Assembly (NCBI RefSeq): GCF_006265115.1
Contig: NZ_SMDR01000004.1
Coordinates: 1-64,000, forward strand
Reading direction: 5' to 3'
From: Arenimonas terrae
GTDB lineage: Bacteria > Pseudomonadota > Gammaproteobacteria > Xanthomonadales > Xanthomonadaceae
Length of the DNA: 64,000 nucleotides
Both the position numbers and the translations under genes were made by a program. Within the stretch, counting starts at the first letter, position 1. Every line of letters starts with the position of its first letter. Of this stretch, positions 42,801 through 52,380 are shown piece after piece. The notes beneath the pieces are model-generated. The model ran no database searches and had not been told where the DNA came from. It saw nothing but the letters and a program-made list of their open reading frames with translations.

Positions 42801-42862
42801 GTCGCCATTCTTCCACGGCCGGGCTCCGGGAGCCAGAAGCGGGCCGGCCCGGCCGTCGCGGC

Positions 42863-45800
42863 TCAGCGGCGGCCGGATTCGAAGGCCTGCGGATGGCGCG
42901 GCCCGCCCACGGGCTCCGCCGGCGGCGGCGGCACGCGGAACCAGGCCGCGTACAGCGCCGGCAGGAACAGCAGCGTCAGCGCGGTGGCCACGATCAGGCC
43001 ACCCATGATCGCCACCGCCATCGGCCCGAAGAACACGCTGCGCGACAGCGGGATCATCGCCAGCACCGCCGCCAGCGCGGTCAGCACGATCGGCCGGAAG
43101 CGGCGCACCGTGGCGTCGATCACCGCCTGCGTGGGCGGATGCCCGGCGGCGATGTCCTGCTCGATCTGGTCCACCAGGATCACCGAATTGCGCATGATCA
43201 TGCCGCTGAGCGCGATCGTGCCCAGCATGGCCACGAAGCCGAAGGGCACCCGGAACACCAGCAGGAACAGCACCACGCCGATCAGCCCCAGCGGCGCGGT
43301 CAGCAGCACCATCGCCGTGCGCGGGAAGCTGCGCAGCTGCAGCATCAGCAGCGTCGTCACCACGCCGAGGAACAGCGGCACGCCGGCGGCGACCGACTTG
43401 GAGCCGCGGCCGGAATCCTCGACCGTACCGCCGGTCTCGAGCAGGTAGCCGGGTGGCAGCGAGGCGCGGATGTCCTCCAGCGTCGGCAGGATCTGCGCGG
43501 TGACGCTGGGCGGCGTCTGCTCACCGTAGATGTCGGCGCGAACGGTCACCGTCGGCAGGCGGTTGCGGTGCCAGATGATGCCGTCCTCGAAGCCGTATTC
43601 CAGCGTCGCGATCTGCTCCAGCGGCACGCTGCGGCCGGTGGTCGCAGGCACCGCGAGACTGCCCAGCAGACTCAGCCGCTCGCGCTCCTCGTCCGGTCCG
43701 CGCAGCAGGATCTCGATCAGCTCGTTGCCGTCGCGATAGGTGCTGACCGAAGTGCCCGACAGCGACCCGCGAAGGAAGGCGGCGACGTGCGCCGAGCTCA
43801 CGCCCAGCACGCGCGCACGCTCCTGGTCGATGTGCAGGCGCACGACCTTGCTGGGTTCGTCCCAGTCCAGGTTGACGTTGCTGACGTGCGGGTTGGCGCG
43901 CACCTTGTCGGCGACCTGGCGCGCCAGCCGGCGCACTTCGTCCACGTGCTCGCCCGAGACGCGGAACTGCAGCGGGAAGCCGACCGGCGGCCCGTTCTCC
44001 AGCCGCGACACGCGCGCCTGCACGTCGGCGAACTTCTCGTCGAACAGCCCGATCAGCCAGCCGCGCACCGCTTCGCGCGCCTCGATGTCCGGCGTCAGGA
44101 TCACGAACTGCGCGAAGCTTGCCTGCGGCAGCTTCTGGTCCAGCGGCAGGTAGAAGCGCGGCGAGCCGGTGCCGACGTGGGCGACGTAGCTCTCGATGTC
44201 CTTGCGCGTGGCCAGTTCGGCCTCGAGCCGCTTGGCCACGGCTTCGGTCGCGTGCAGCGACGAGCCTTCGGCCAGCTCCAGGTCGACCATCAGTTCCAGG
44301 CGCGTGGACGAGGGGAAGAACTGCTGCGGCACGAAGCGGAACATCAGGATCGAGGCGACGAAGGCCAGCACCGTCACCGCGATCACCGTCTTGCGGTAGC
44401 GCACGCACCAGGTGACCCAGCTGCGGAAGCGGCGGTAGAACTTCGTGGCATACGGGTCGTGGGCCTGGCCGTCCTCGTCGTGCGGCTTGGGCGCCGGCAG
44501 CAGCTTGTAGCCCAGGTAGGGAATGAACACCACCGCCGCGATCCAGGACAGGATCAGCGAGATCGTCACCACCTGGAAGATCGAGCGGGTGTATTCGCCG
44601 GTGCTCGAGGCCGCGGTGGCGATCGGCAGGAAACCCGCCGCCGTCACCAGGGTGCCGGTCAGCATCGGGAAGGCCGTGGACCGGTAGGCGAAGGCCGCCG
44701 CCTTCATGCGGTCGTAGCCCTGCTCCATCTTCACCGCCATCATCTCGACGGCGATGATCGCGTCGTCCACCAGCAGGCCAAGCCCCAGCACCAGGGCGCC
44801 GAGCGAGATCTTGTGCAGGCCGATGCCGAAGTAGTGCATCGCCGCGAAGGTCATGGCCAGCACCAGCGGGATCGACAGCGCCACCACCAGGCCGGTGCGG
44901 AAACCCAGCGAGAAAAAGCTGACCAGCAGCACGATCACCACGGCTTCGGTGAGCACGCGCACGAACTCGGCGACCGAACTGCGCACCGCCTTGGGCTGGT
45001 CGGACACCTTCTGCAGGGTCATGCCGACCGGCAGGGTTTCCTGCAGGCGGGCGAAATCCTCGTCCAGCACCTCGCCCAGCCGGATGATGTCGCCGCCGGC
45101 GCGCATGGCCACGGCGATGCCGATGGCGTTTTCGCCCATGAAGCGCATGCGCGGCGCGGCCGGATCGGCGAAGCCGCGGCGGATCTCGGCGACGTCGCCC
45201 AGGCGGAAGCTGCGGTCGCCGACCCGGATCGGGAAGTCGCGGATCTCCTCGACGCTGTCGAAGCGGCCCGACACCCGCAGCTGCACGCGGTCGGTGCCGG
45301 TCTCGAAGAAGCTCGCCGGCGCGATCGCGTTCTGTTCGTCCATCGCCTGCTGCACGACGGCCAGCGGCACGCCCAGCGTGGCCAGCTTGGTGTTCGACAG
45401 TTCGATCCAGATCTTCTCGTCCTGCAGGCCGATCAGCTCGATCTTGCCGACGTCCGGCAGCCGGTGCAGCTCCAGCTCGATGCGCTCGGCGTAATCCTTG
45501 AGCGTGGCGTAGTCGAACCCGTCGCCCTGCAGCGCGTAGATGTTGCCGAAGGTGTCGCCGAACTCGTCGTTGAAGTAGGGCCCGACCACGCCCTGGGGCA
45601 GGTTCTGGCGGATGTCGCCGACCTTCTTGCGCACGTCGTACCAGAGCTGCGGCAGTTCCCGCGACACCAGCGAATCACGCGCGACCAGCATCACCAGCGA
45701 TTCGCCCGGACGCGAGTAGGAGCGCACGAACTCGTAGCGCCCGGTCTCCATCACCTCCTTTTCGATGCGGTCGGTGACCTGGCGCGCCACTTCCTCGGCG

Positions 45801-45976
45801 GTCGCGCCCGGCCAGAAGGTCCGCACCACCATCACCTTGAAGGTGAAGGGCGGATCCTCGGACTGGCCCAGGCGCTGGTAGCTGAAGAAGCCGACGAAGG
45901 CGAGCACCAGCATCGCGTACAGCACCAGCGGCCGGTTGCGCAGCGCCCACTCGGACAGGTTGAAATCGGAGGCCAT
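42863..45976 (-). CDS. RND-family efflux pump, inner-membrane permease
   Basis: 1037-residue AcrB-like permease. It has the first helix LVLYAMLVLAFVGFFSYQRL, large periplasmic loops between helices 1-2 and 7-8, and the helix-4 proton-relay motif LGLGLLVDDAIIAVEMM near residue 410. Helices 10-12 include GVVLFLLVFRVPFGFVAMLG and SGMIMRNSVILVDQIEQD. The pattern SEDPPFTFKVMVVRTFWPGA near residue 40 is of the drug/detergent exporting subgroup that works with small adaptors. The adaptor gene lies 12 nt upstream and a TetR gene is divergent. The substrate is unknown. Confidence 0.93.
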   Translation of the reverse strand: MASDFNLSEWALRNRPLVLYAMLVLAFVGFFSYQRLGQSEDPPFTFKVMVVRTFWPGATAEEVARQVTDRIEKEVMETGRYEFVRSYSRPGESLVMLVARDSLVSRELPQLWYDVRKKVGDIRQNLPQGVVGPYFNDEFGDTFGNIYALQGDGFDYATLKDYAERIELELHRLPDVGKIELIGLQDEKIWIELSNTKLATLGVPLAVVQQAMDEQNAIAPASFFETGTDRVQLRVSGRFDSVEEIRDFPIRVGDRSFRLGDVAEIRRGFADPAAPRMRFMGENAIGIAVAMRAGGDIIRLGEVLDEDFARLQETLPVGMTLQKVSDQPKAVRSSVAEFVRVLTEAVVIVLLVSFFSLGFRTGLVVALSIPLVLAMTFAAMHYFGIGLHKISLGALVLGLGLLVDDAIIAVEMMAVKMEQGYDRMKAAAFAYRSTAFPMLTGTLVTAAGFLPIATAASSTGEYTRSIFQVVTISLILSWIAAVVFIPYLGYKLLPAPKPHDEDGQAHDPYATKFYRRFRSWVTWCVRYRKTVIAVTVLAFVASILMFRFVPQQFFPSSTRLELMVDLELAEGSSLHATEAVAKRLEAELATRKDIESYVAHVGTGSPRFYLPLDQKLPQASFAQFVILTPDIEAREAVRGWLIGLFDEKFADVQARVSRLENGPPVGFPLQFRVSGEHVDEVRRLARQVADKVRANPHVSNVNLDWDEPSKVVRLHIDQERARVLGVSSAHVAAFLRGSLSGTSVSTYRDGNELIEILLRGPDEERERLSLLGSLAVPATTGRSVPLEQIATLEYGFEDGIIWHRNRLPTVTVRADIYGEQTPPSVTAQILPTLEDIRASLPPGYLLETGGTVEDSGRGSKSVAAGVPLFLGVVTTLLMLQLRSFPRTAMVLLTAPLGLIGVVLFLLVFRVPFGFVAMLGTIALSGMIMRNSVILVDQIEQDIAAGHPPTQAVIDATVRRFRPIVLTALAAVLAMIPLSRSVFFGPMAVAIMGGLIVATALTLLFLPALYAAWFRVPPPPAEPVGGPRHPQAFESGRR

Positions 45977-45988
45977 GGCGTCCGGTCC

Positions 45989-47122
45989 TCAGCGCGCGTC
46001 GGCGGCGGCAGGGGCGGGTGCGGCGGCGGCCAGCGCGACCGGCCGGTTCTCGCGATCGATCGGCTTGATGCGCTGGCCTTCCAGCAACAGGTGCACGCCC
46101 GCGGCGACCACCCACTCGCCCGGCTCGAGCCCGGCGAGCACAGGCACCGCCGTTTCGCCGTAGGGGCCGACCTTGACCACGCGCAGGCTCACCTTCGCGC
46201 TGGCCGGGTCCACGACCCACAGCGCGGGCTGGCCGTCCTTTTCATGCAGGGCCGACAGTGGCACCGCCAGGGCCTGGCTGTCGTCGGCGAGCGCATAGAC
46301 GCGCGCGCTCTGGCCGATCTCGGCGCGACCGGCGCCGGCATCGAAGCTCACGCGCGCGGCGAAAGTGCGCGCCTGCGGGTCGGCCGCCGGCGCGATCTCG
46401 CGCAGCTTGCCGGGGAAACGCTTGCCGGGCGCCGACCACAACTCGACCAGCAGTTCGCGGCCCGGCACGAAATCCGCCGCGCTCTGCTCGGGCACGCTGA
46501 TGGCGACTTCGCGCTCGCCGTCCTCGGCCAGCACGAACACGGTCTGGCCCGCGGCCACCACCTGACCGGCCTCGGCCAGGCGCTGCGCGATCACGCCGCT
46601 CTTGGGCGCGCGCAGTACCGCATAGGTCGCCTGGTTGCCGGACACGGCGGCCTGCGCCTTGGCCTGGCGCACCCGCGCCTGCGCGGCCTGCTGGGCCGAC
46701 ACGCGGGCGTCGTAGAGGGAGCGGCTGACCAGCTGGCGTTCGAGCAGGCTCTTGTAGCGCTCGAGTTCGGAGTCGGCGAGCGCGAGGTCGGACTCGGCCG
46801 AGGCCAGCTGCGCGCGCGCGGCCTCGAGCTGCAGACCGACATCGGCCGCATCGAGTTCGGCCAGGGCCTGGCCGGCCTTCACCCGGTCGCCGACGTCGAC
46901 CATGCGGCGGCTGATCTTGCCGCCGATGCGGAAGGCCAGGGCCGGTTCATGCTGGGCGCGCACCTCGCCCGGATAGGCGCTGGCGGCTGCGCCCGCGGCC
47001 CCGGGCTGTACCACCATGGCCGGACGGGCCGGGCCTTCTTGGGGTTCGTCCTTGCCGCAGGCCACGAGGGCCAGCAGGCCGACCATCAGGAAAATCCGGG
47101 GAATCATGCGTGCGGCGCTCAT
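45989..47122 (-). CDS. RND efflux periplasmic adaptor lipoprotein
   Basis: 377-residue membrane-fusion protein. A lipobox LLALVAC lies near residues 16-22. The lipoyl half-motif VGDRVKAGQALAELDAADV, an alpha-helical hairpin (LEAARAQLASAESDLALADS) and the second half APKSGVIAQRLAEAGQVVAA are present. An alternative start is the ATG at 47107. It is the first gene of the pump operon and is read from a promoter that overlaps the tetR promoter inside a long palindrome. Confidence 0.92.
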   Translation of the reverse strand: MSAARMIPRIFLMVGLLALVACGKDEPQEGPARPAMVVQPGAAGAAASAYPGEVRAQHEPALAFRIGGKISRRMVDVGDRVKAGQALAELDAADVGLQLEAARAQLASAESDLALADSELERYKSLLERQLVSRSLYDARVSAQQAAQARVRQAKAQAAVSGNQATYAVLRAPKSGVIAQRLAEAGQVVAAGQTVFVLAEDGEREVAISVPEQSAADFVPGRELLVELWSAPGKRFPGKLREIAPAADPQARTFAARVSFDAGAGRAEIGQSARVYALADDSQALAVPLSALHEKDGQPALWVVDPASAKVSLRVVKVGPYGETAVPVLAGLEPGEWVVAAGVHLLLEGQRIKPIDRENRPVALAAAAPAPAAADAR

Positions 47123-47136
47123 CGGAGGGTCATCTA

Positions 47137-47187
47137 ATTATTGAACCGGGGGTATACTATCTTTACAATACCGCCGAGTTCAATAAT
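47137..47187. promoter_or_regulatory. Palindromic TetR operator with face-to-face promoters
   Basis: A 10-bp perfect inverted repeat ATTATTGAAC (47137-47146) and GTTCAATAAT (47178-47187) continues inward as CGGGGGTAT and ATACCGCCG with one mismatch. On the plus strand TTGAAC (47141) and TACAAT (47164) are 17 nt apart, a near-consensus promoter for tetR. On the minus strand TTGAAC (47183-47178) and a TAGTAT-like -10 are similarly placed for the pump. Both promoters lie inside the palindrome, so one bound regulator can block both. Confidence 0.8.
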
Positions 47188-47197
47188 ATTTTTCGCC

Positions 47198-47839
47198 ATG
47201 AGCCTGACCGCCAAGACCCCCTCCCCCGGCCGCCCCAAGGACCTGGAAAAGCGCGCCGCCATCCTCGAGGCGGCCAAGCTGCTGTTCCCGGCCCGTGGCT
47301 ATGACGGCGTCAGCATGGACGCCATCGCCCAGGCCGCGGGCGTGTCCAAGCTCACCGTTTACAGCCACTTCCAGGACAAGGACACCTTGTTCATCGAGGC
47401 CGTGCAGGCGCGCTGCGAGGAACTGCTGCCTTCGGACCTGTTCGTGCCGCGTTTCGAAGGTCCGGTGCGCGCGCACCTGCTGCGGATCGCCCACGCCTTC
47501 TTCCGCCTGATCACCAGCGACGAGGCGATCTCGATCCATCGCATGATGTCGGCCCGCACCGCCGACGACTCGCACCTGCCGCGGCTGTTCTGGGAAGCCG
47601 GGCCGAAGCGGGTGCAGGAGGCGCTCACCGCCTTCCTGCAGGCCGAACACGCGGCCGGCGAACTGCACGTGCCGGACTGCGCGCTCGCCGCCTCCCAGTT
47701 CTTCAGCCTGCTCAAGGGCGAATGCCATGCGCGCCTGCTCTGCGGTCTGCAGGACCACTTCCCCCAGGCCCAGATCGACCGCCACGTCGAAGCGACCGTG
47801 GACCTGTTCCTGCGCGCCTACGGCCCGGCCCGCCGATGA
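47198..47839 (+). CDS. TetR-family transcriptional regulator
   Basis: 213-residue regulator with an N-terminal HTH (KRAAILEAAKLLFPARGYDG, then MDAIAQAAGVSKLTVYSHFQ, residues about 17-58) and a C-terminal helical ligand domain of the AcrR/TetR_C type. ATG at 47198 was chosen since the family begins shortly after; the upstream in-frame ATG lies in the operator. It is divergent from the RND adaptor gene by 75 nt and is the obvious repressor of that pump and of itself. The inducer is unknown. Confidence 0.92.
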   Translation: MSLTAKTPSPGRPKDLEKRAAILEAAKLLFPARGYDGVSMDAIAQAAGVSKLTVYSHFQDKDTLFIEAVQARCEELLPSDLFVPRFEGPVRAHLLRIAHAFFRLITSDEAISIHRMMSARTADDSHLPRLFWEAGPKRVQEALTAFLQAEHAAGELHVPDCALAASQFFSLLKGECHARLLCGLQDHFPQAQIDRHVEATVDLFLRAYGPARR

Positions 47840-48052
47840 GCCCTGAATGCCGGCCCACCCTGTCCTCGGTCGCGGTGACTAATGGCACTACGGCCGTAGT
47901 TCCGGGCCCCAGCATCCTGTCCATGCCCGGAATCGATCCGCGCAGGTCAACGGTTTCATGTCCCTTCCGTTACCAGACCGACCGCCCGACTACCGCCGGG
48001 CGCCGGCCGGGGCGTAAAATCACGACCCTTGCGATTCAAGGATTTAGCCGTC

Positions 48053-48706
48053 ATGCCCATTGATTTCCAGCAGGCCCGCTTTGCCATGGTCGAACAGCAG
48101 GTGCGTCCGTGGGACGTGCTCGACCCGCGCGTGCTCGAGACCCTGATGACTGTGCGCCGCGAGGACTTCGTGCCGGTGCGCCACCGCAAGCTTGCCTTCG
48201 CCGACCTGCCGCTGCCGCTGGAGCATGGCGAAGTGATGATGAAGCCGGTGGTCGAAGGCCGCCTGCTGCAGGCGCTCAACCTCGAGGCCAACGACGAGGT
48301 GCTGGAGATCGGCACCGGTTCGGGCTTCGTCACCGCCTGCCTGGCGATGCTGGCGCGCGAAGTTGTCAGCATCGACCGCCACGCCGATTTCATCGAGCGA
48401 ACCCGCGCCCGCCTGGTGGCGGACAACGTCACCAATGTCCGCCTGGAAACCGTGGACGCCTTCGCCTGGCAGCCCGGCCGCCAGTTCGACGCGATCTGCG
48501 TCACCGGCGCCGTCGCCACCGACCCGGAGCGTTTCGGCGCCTGGCTCAAGCCCGACGGCCGACTGTTCGTGATCCACGGCCAGTCGCCGGTGCAGGAAGC
48601 CCTGCGCATTACGCGACGCGGCGAGGGTTTCCACCGCGAAAGCCTGTTCGAGACCGACGTCCCCTATCTGCACGGTGCCGCCCCGGCGCCGCATTTCTCT
48701 TTCTGA
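48053..48706 (+). CDS. Protein-L-isoaspartate O-methyltransferase family protein
   Basis: 217-residue SAM-dependent methyltransferase of the Pcm family. It has ARFAMVEQQVRPWDVLDPRV at the start, REDFVPVRHRKLAFAD, the SAM motif VLEIGTGSGFVTACLAMLA near residues 79-97 and VVSIDRHADFIERTRARL. This short Pcm-like form, directly before a TolC gene, is common in xanthomonads and differs from canonical Pcm in the C-terminus, so repair of isoaspartate is likely but not certain. A TAAAAT -10-like hexamer lies at 48014-48019. tolC follows after 22 nt. Confidence 0.88.
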   Translation: MPIDFQQARFAMVEQQVRPWDVLDPRVLETLMTVRREDFVPVRHRKLAFADLPLPLEHGEVMMKPVVEGRLLQALNLEANDEVLEIGTGSGFVTACLAMLAREVVSIDRHADFIERTRARLVADNVTNVRLETVDAFAWQPGRQFDAICVTGAVATDPERFGAWLKPDGRLFVIHGQSPVQEALRITRRGEGFHRESLFETDVPYLHGAAPAPHFSF

Positions 48707-48728
48707 AAAGACACCAGGACCCTCCCCA

Positions 48729-50087
48729 ATGCGCCTGAGCCTCCGTCCCCTGACCTTCGCCATCCTGCTGGCCGGCACCACCGCCGGCACCGCCGGCGCC
48801 GCCGACCTGATGCAGGCCTACGAAATGGCGCGGCAGAGCGATCCGCAGCTCGCCGCCGCCGAATCGACCCGCCAGGCCATCGGCGAAAATGTCGTGCAGA
48901 GCCGCGCGCGCCTGCTGCCCAACATCACCGGCTCGGCCAGCCTGACCGACAGCCGCACCCGCGGCGAAGACCTGTACAGCCGCGGCCGCAGCTACGGCCT
49001 GAACCTCAGCCAGTCGCTCTACGACCACGGCAACTACACCAGCCTCAGCGCCGCCCGCCTGCGCCGCGACCAGGCCGACGCCGACTACAAGGCCGCCGCC
49101 GACAACCTGGTGGTGCGCGTCGCCGACGCCTACTTCAACGTGCTGACCGCGATCGAAACGCTGGCGTCCTCGCGCGCCGAAGAACGTTCGGTCAAGCGCC
49201 AGCTCGACCAGGCCGAGAAGCGCCTCGAAGTCGGCCTGGCGCCGATCACCGACGTGCACGAAGCCCGCGCCCGCTACGACACGGCCCGCGCCAACGCCAT
49301 CGCCGCCGCCACCGCGCTCGACGACAGCCGCGAAGCCCTGGCCGAGATCACCGGCGAGCCGCTCGAGAACCTGCGCGGCCTGTCGCCGGACTACAAGCCG
49401 GTGAACACCGAGGAACTGGCCGGCCAGGACTGGGTCGCGATCGCGACCGAGCGCAACCCGACCCTGCTCTCGCGCGAGCTGGCCCTGGCGGCCGCCGAGC
49501 GCGACATCGCCACCGCGCGTTCCGGCCACCTGCCGTCGCTGGGCCTGACCGCCTCGATCGGCGACGAAGCCGGCTGGCAGAACCAGTTCCCGGGCGGCCC
49601 GAACACCTCCGGCGGCGGCAGCACCGTCGGCGTCACGCTGAGCGTGCCGATCTTCAACGGCTTCGCCACCCAGTCGGGCGTGCGCCAGGCCGTCGACTAC
49701 CGCGACGTCGCCGCCGACCAGCTCGAGCAGCAGCGCCGCGCCGTCGTGCGCCAGACCCGCAACGCCCAGCGTTCGCTCTCCGCCGGCGAAGCCGAAGTCG
49801 AAGCCCGCCGCCTGTCGGTGGTTTCGGCGCAGGCCGCCTACGAGGCCAGCGAAGCCGGCCTGGAAGTCGGCACCCGCACCATCGTCGACGTGCTGATCAG
49901 CCAGCAGGCGCTGTTCCAGGCCCAGCGCGAGTACGCGCGTTCGCGCCACGCCTTCCTGGTCAACACCCTGCGCCTGAAGCAGGCCGCCGGCACCATCGAG
50001 CTGGAAGACCTGCAGGAAGTGAACGCCGTGCTGGTCGCCGACGCCGAGGCCTCGCTGGCCGCGGACGCCAACGGTACCGCCGAATAA
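48729..50087 (+). CDS. tolC: TolC-family outer membrane efflux protein
   Basis: 452-residue outer-membrane channel protein. The signal peptide PLTFAILLAGTTAGTAGA is followed by two TolC repeats with long helices: ADLMQAYEMARQSDPQLAAA, GRSYGLNLSQSLYDHGNYTS, VADAYFNVLTAIETLASS, and in the second half VGVTLSVPIFNGFATQSGVR and DVLISQQALFQAQREYARSR. It probably serves the RND pump(s) and type I exporters. It is 22 nt after the Pcm-like gene, in one unit. A GC palindrome separates it from waaA. Confidence 0.93.
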   Translation: MRLSLRPLTFAILLAGTTAGTAGAADLMQAYEMARQSDPQLAAAESTRQAIGENVVQSRARLLPNITGSASLTDSRTRGEDLYSRGRSYGLNLSQSLYDHGNYTSLSAARLRRDQADADYKAAADNLVVRVADAYFNVLTAIETLASSRAEERSVKRQLDQAEKRLEVGLAPITDVHEARARYDTARANAIAAATALDDSREALAEITGEPLENLRGLSPDYKPVNTEELAGQDWVAIATERNPTLLSRELALAAAERDIATARSGHLPSLGLTASIGDEAGWQNQFPGGPNTSGGGSTVGVTLSVPIFNGFATQSGVRQAVDYRDVAADQLEQQRRAVVRQTRNAQRSLSAGEAEVEARRLSVVSAQAAYEASEAGLEVGTRTIVDVLISQQALFQAQREYARSRHAFLVNTLRLKQAAGTIELEDLQEVNAVLVADAEASLAADANGTAE

Positions 50088-50097
50088 GCCCGCGAAC

Positions 50098-50122
50098 CCG
50101 GCGCGCCGCTCAGGCGCGCCGG
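50098..50122. terminator. GC hairpin between tolC and waaA
   Basis: A perfect 10-bp stem (50098-50107 with 50113-50122, loop GCTCA) between convergent genes, overlapping the last waaA codons. There is no T-run, so its role in termination is only suggested. Confidence 0.4.
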
Positions 50123-51414
50123 CCCTGCAGCACCTCATCCACCAGGTCCAGCGTCCGCGCCAGCGCGCCGGACAGCTCCGCGACCTGGGCCCGGCCCGCC
50201 GCGCCCATCGCGGCACGGCGCGCCGGGTCCGCCATCAGCGCCAGCACCGCGTCGGCCATCGCCACCGCATCGGCGGTCTGCACCAGCGCATCGGCCTGGC
50301 GCAGGCGCCGGGTGACTTCGGCGAAATTGAAGGTGTGCGGCCCGACCACGCTGGGCACGCCCAGCGCCGCCGGTTCCAGCACGTTGTGGCCGCCGACGTC
50401 GCAGAGGCTGCCGCCGACGAAGGCGACATCGGCCGCGGCGAAGAAACCCAGCAGTTCGCCCATCGTGTCGATCACGAAGACCTGGGTGTCAGGCGCCGGC
50501 ACGCCGTCGGCGCGTCGCGTGCGCACCGAGAACGCCAGCGCGCGCGCGGCATCGGCGACCGGCGCGAAGCGCTCCGGATGCCGCGGCGCCCACAGCAGCA
50601 GGCCGTCGGGATGGCGCGCCAGGAACTTCGCGTGGGCGTCGAGCACCGCCTCCTCCTCGGGCGGATGCGTGCTGGCGGCGATCCACACCGGCCGCGCCCC
50701 GCCCCAGGCCTTGCGGCAGACCGCGGCCTGTTCCGCCAACCCCTCGGGCACCGCGAGGTCGTACTTGAGGTTGCCGGTGACGACGGTGCGCGCCGGGTCT
50801 GCGCCGATGCGCGCCAGGCGCTCGGCGTCGGCCGACGACTGCGCCGCGACCAGGCGCACCGCCCGCATCGCCAGCCTCGCCAGCGCCCGCACCGGCAGGT
50901 AGCCGCGCAGTGAACGCTGCGACAGCCGCGCATTCACCATCATCAGGGGAATGCCGCGGCGGCCGCATTCGACGTAGAGATTGAGCCAGATCTCGGTCTC
51001 GACGATCACCGCCAGCGCCGGCTTCGCGCGGTCGAGGAAGCGCCGAACCATGCTGCCCAGGTCGTAGGGCAGGTAGACGTGATGCACGCGCTCGCCCCAG
51101 AGCGCACGCACACGCTCGGAGCCCGTCGGGGTGATGGTGGTGACCAGCAGCGGCCGGTCCGGATACTTCGCCAGCAGGCCGTCCACCAAAGGCCGCGCCG
51201 CCAGCACTTCGCCGACCGATACCGCATGCACCCAGATCGTGCCCTCGGGCAGGGCCTGGTCGCCGAGCCAGGCGTAGCGCTCGTTCCAGCGGTGCAGGTA
51301 TTCGCGCTGGCGCAGGCCGCGCCAGATCAGGTGGTAGAGGGTGACCGGGAAGGCGATGTGCAGGACCAGGGAGTACAGGCCCAACATCAACCGCTGCCCG
51401 AAGGTGAGATGCAT
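50110..51414 (-). CDS. waaA: Kdo transferase WaaA
   Basis: 434-residue GT30 glycosyltransferase that adds Kdo to lipid IVA at the inner membrane. A membrane anchor LMLGLYSLVLHIAFPVTLYH is followed by TIWVHAVSVGEVLAARPLVD (catalytic Glu region, about residues 60-79), TTITPTGSERV, AVIVETEIWLNL and the C-terminal AFVGGSLCDVGGHNVLEPAA. Length is standard. It is divergent from the acyltransferase gene with 54 nt between. Confidence 0.95.
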   Translation of the reverse strand: MHLTFGQRLMLGLYSLVLHIAFPVTLYHLIWRGLRQREYLHRWNERYAWLGDQALPEGTIWVHAVSVGEVLAARPLVDGLLAKYPDRPLLVTTITPTGSERVRALWGERVHHVYLPYDLGSMVRRFLDRAKPALAVIVETEIWLNLYVECGRRGIPLMMVNARLSQRSLRGYLPVRALARLAMRAVRLVAAQSSADAERLARIGADPARTVVTGNLKYDLAVPEGLAEQAAVCRKAWGGARPVWIAASTHPPEEEAVLDAHAKFLARHPDGLLLWAPRHPERFAPVADAARALAFSVRTRRADGVPAPDTQVFVIDTMGELLGFFAAADVAFVGGSLCDVGGHNVLEPAALGVPSVVGPHTFNFAEVTRRLRQADALVQTADAVAMADAVLALMADPARRAAMGAAGRAQVAELSGALARTLDLVDEVLQGRRA

Positions 51415-51468
51415 GGGCGAAGGATACCCGAGCTCCCGCCGGGACGGCGCCGGCTAGAATGGCGCGGC

Positions 51469-52380
51469 ATGAGCGAGACCCCGCCCCCGCCACCGCTGTC
51501 CCCGCGCAACTGGCCGACCTGGCTGCTGGTTGGCCTGGGCTGGACGGTGGCGCGCTGGCCCTGGTGGCTGCAGCGCGCCGCGGGGCCGGTGCTGGGCCGC
51601 GCGCTGCTGCACGTGGCCGGCGGCCGCCGGCGCGTCGCCGAGGCCAACCTGGCCCTGTGTTTTCCCGAACTCGACGACCGCGCGCGCCGGAACCTGCTGC
51701 GCGCCAACTTCGAATCGCTGGGCCTGGGCCTGTTCGAATTCCTGCGCGCCTGGTGGGGCCGGCTGGCGCCGGTGGACCGCGGCTTCGAGATCACCGGCCT
51801 CGAGCACCTGCGCGCCGCGCAGGCCGGCGGACGCGGTGTGATCCTGGTGTCGGCGCACTTCACCACGCTGGAGGTCTGCCTGCGCCTGCTCTGCCAGCAC
51901 GTGGCCCTGGGCGCGATGTACCGCCCGCACGAACAGCCGGCGATGGAATGGGCGGTCAAGCGCGGCCGCCTGCGCCACGCCCGCGCCATGTTCGCGCGCG
52001 ACGAGCTGCGGCCGGCGGTGCGCCACCTCAAGCAGGGCGGCGTGCTGTGGTTCGCGCCGGACCAGGAGACGCGCCGCGGCGAGAGCGTGTTCGTGCCCTT
52101 CTTCGGCCAGCCCGCCTGGAGCCTGACCTCGACCCACCAGCTGGCGCGGCTGGGCAACGCGGCGGTGCTGCCGCTCTTCCACGAACGCCTGCCGGACGGC
52201 CGCTACCGCATCGAAGTGCTGCCGCCGCTGGACGACTTCCCGACCCGCGACGCCACCGCCGACACCGCGCGCATCATGGCCACGCTCGAGGGCCTGATCC
52301 GCCGCCGCCCCGAGCAGTACCTGTGGCTGCACCAGCGCTTCAAGCGCCAGCCCGACGGCAGCCGCCGCCGTTACGACTGA
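51469..52380 (+). CDS. lpxL: Lipid A acyltransferase, LpxL/HtrB family (copy 1)
   Basis: 303-residue late acyltransferase of lipid A. A membrane helix near the N-terminus (WLLVGLGWTVARWPWWL), EANLALCFPELDDRARRNLL, the catalytic H-X4-E in SAHFTTLEVC (about residues 128-137), and VLWFAPDQETRRGESVFVPF follow the family. A TAGAAT -10-like hexamer lies 8 nt before the ATG with no ribosome site, so the transcript may be leaderless. The second family member is convergent and starts its stop codon right next to this stop. Confidence 0.92.
   Translation: MSETPPPPPLSPRNWPTWLLVGLGWTVARWPWWLQRAAGPVLGRALLHVAGGRRRVAEANLALCFPELDDRARRNLLRANFESLGLGLFEFLRAWWGRLAPVDRGFEITGLEHLRAAQAGGRGVILVSAHFTTLEVCLRLLCQHVALGAMYRPHEQPAMEWAVKRGRLRHARAMFARDELRPAVRHLKQGGVLWFAPDQETRRGESVFVPFFGQPAWSLTSTHQLARLGNAAVLPLFHERLPDGRYRIEVLPPLDDFPTRDATADTARIMATLEGLIRRRPEQYLWLHQRFKRQPDGSRRRYD

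Noticed and set aside
42692-47137. 1481-codon open frame on the plus strand opposite the RND pump and adaptor
   Set aside because: It mirrors two clear genes on the minus strand, is rich in His, Arg, Gln and Gly without domain structure, and is the usual product of high-GC codon bias.
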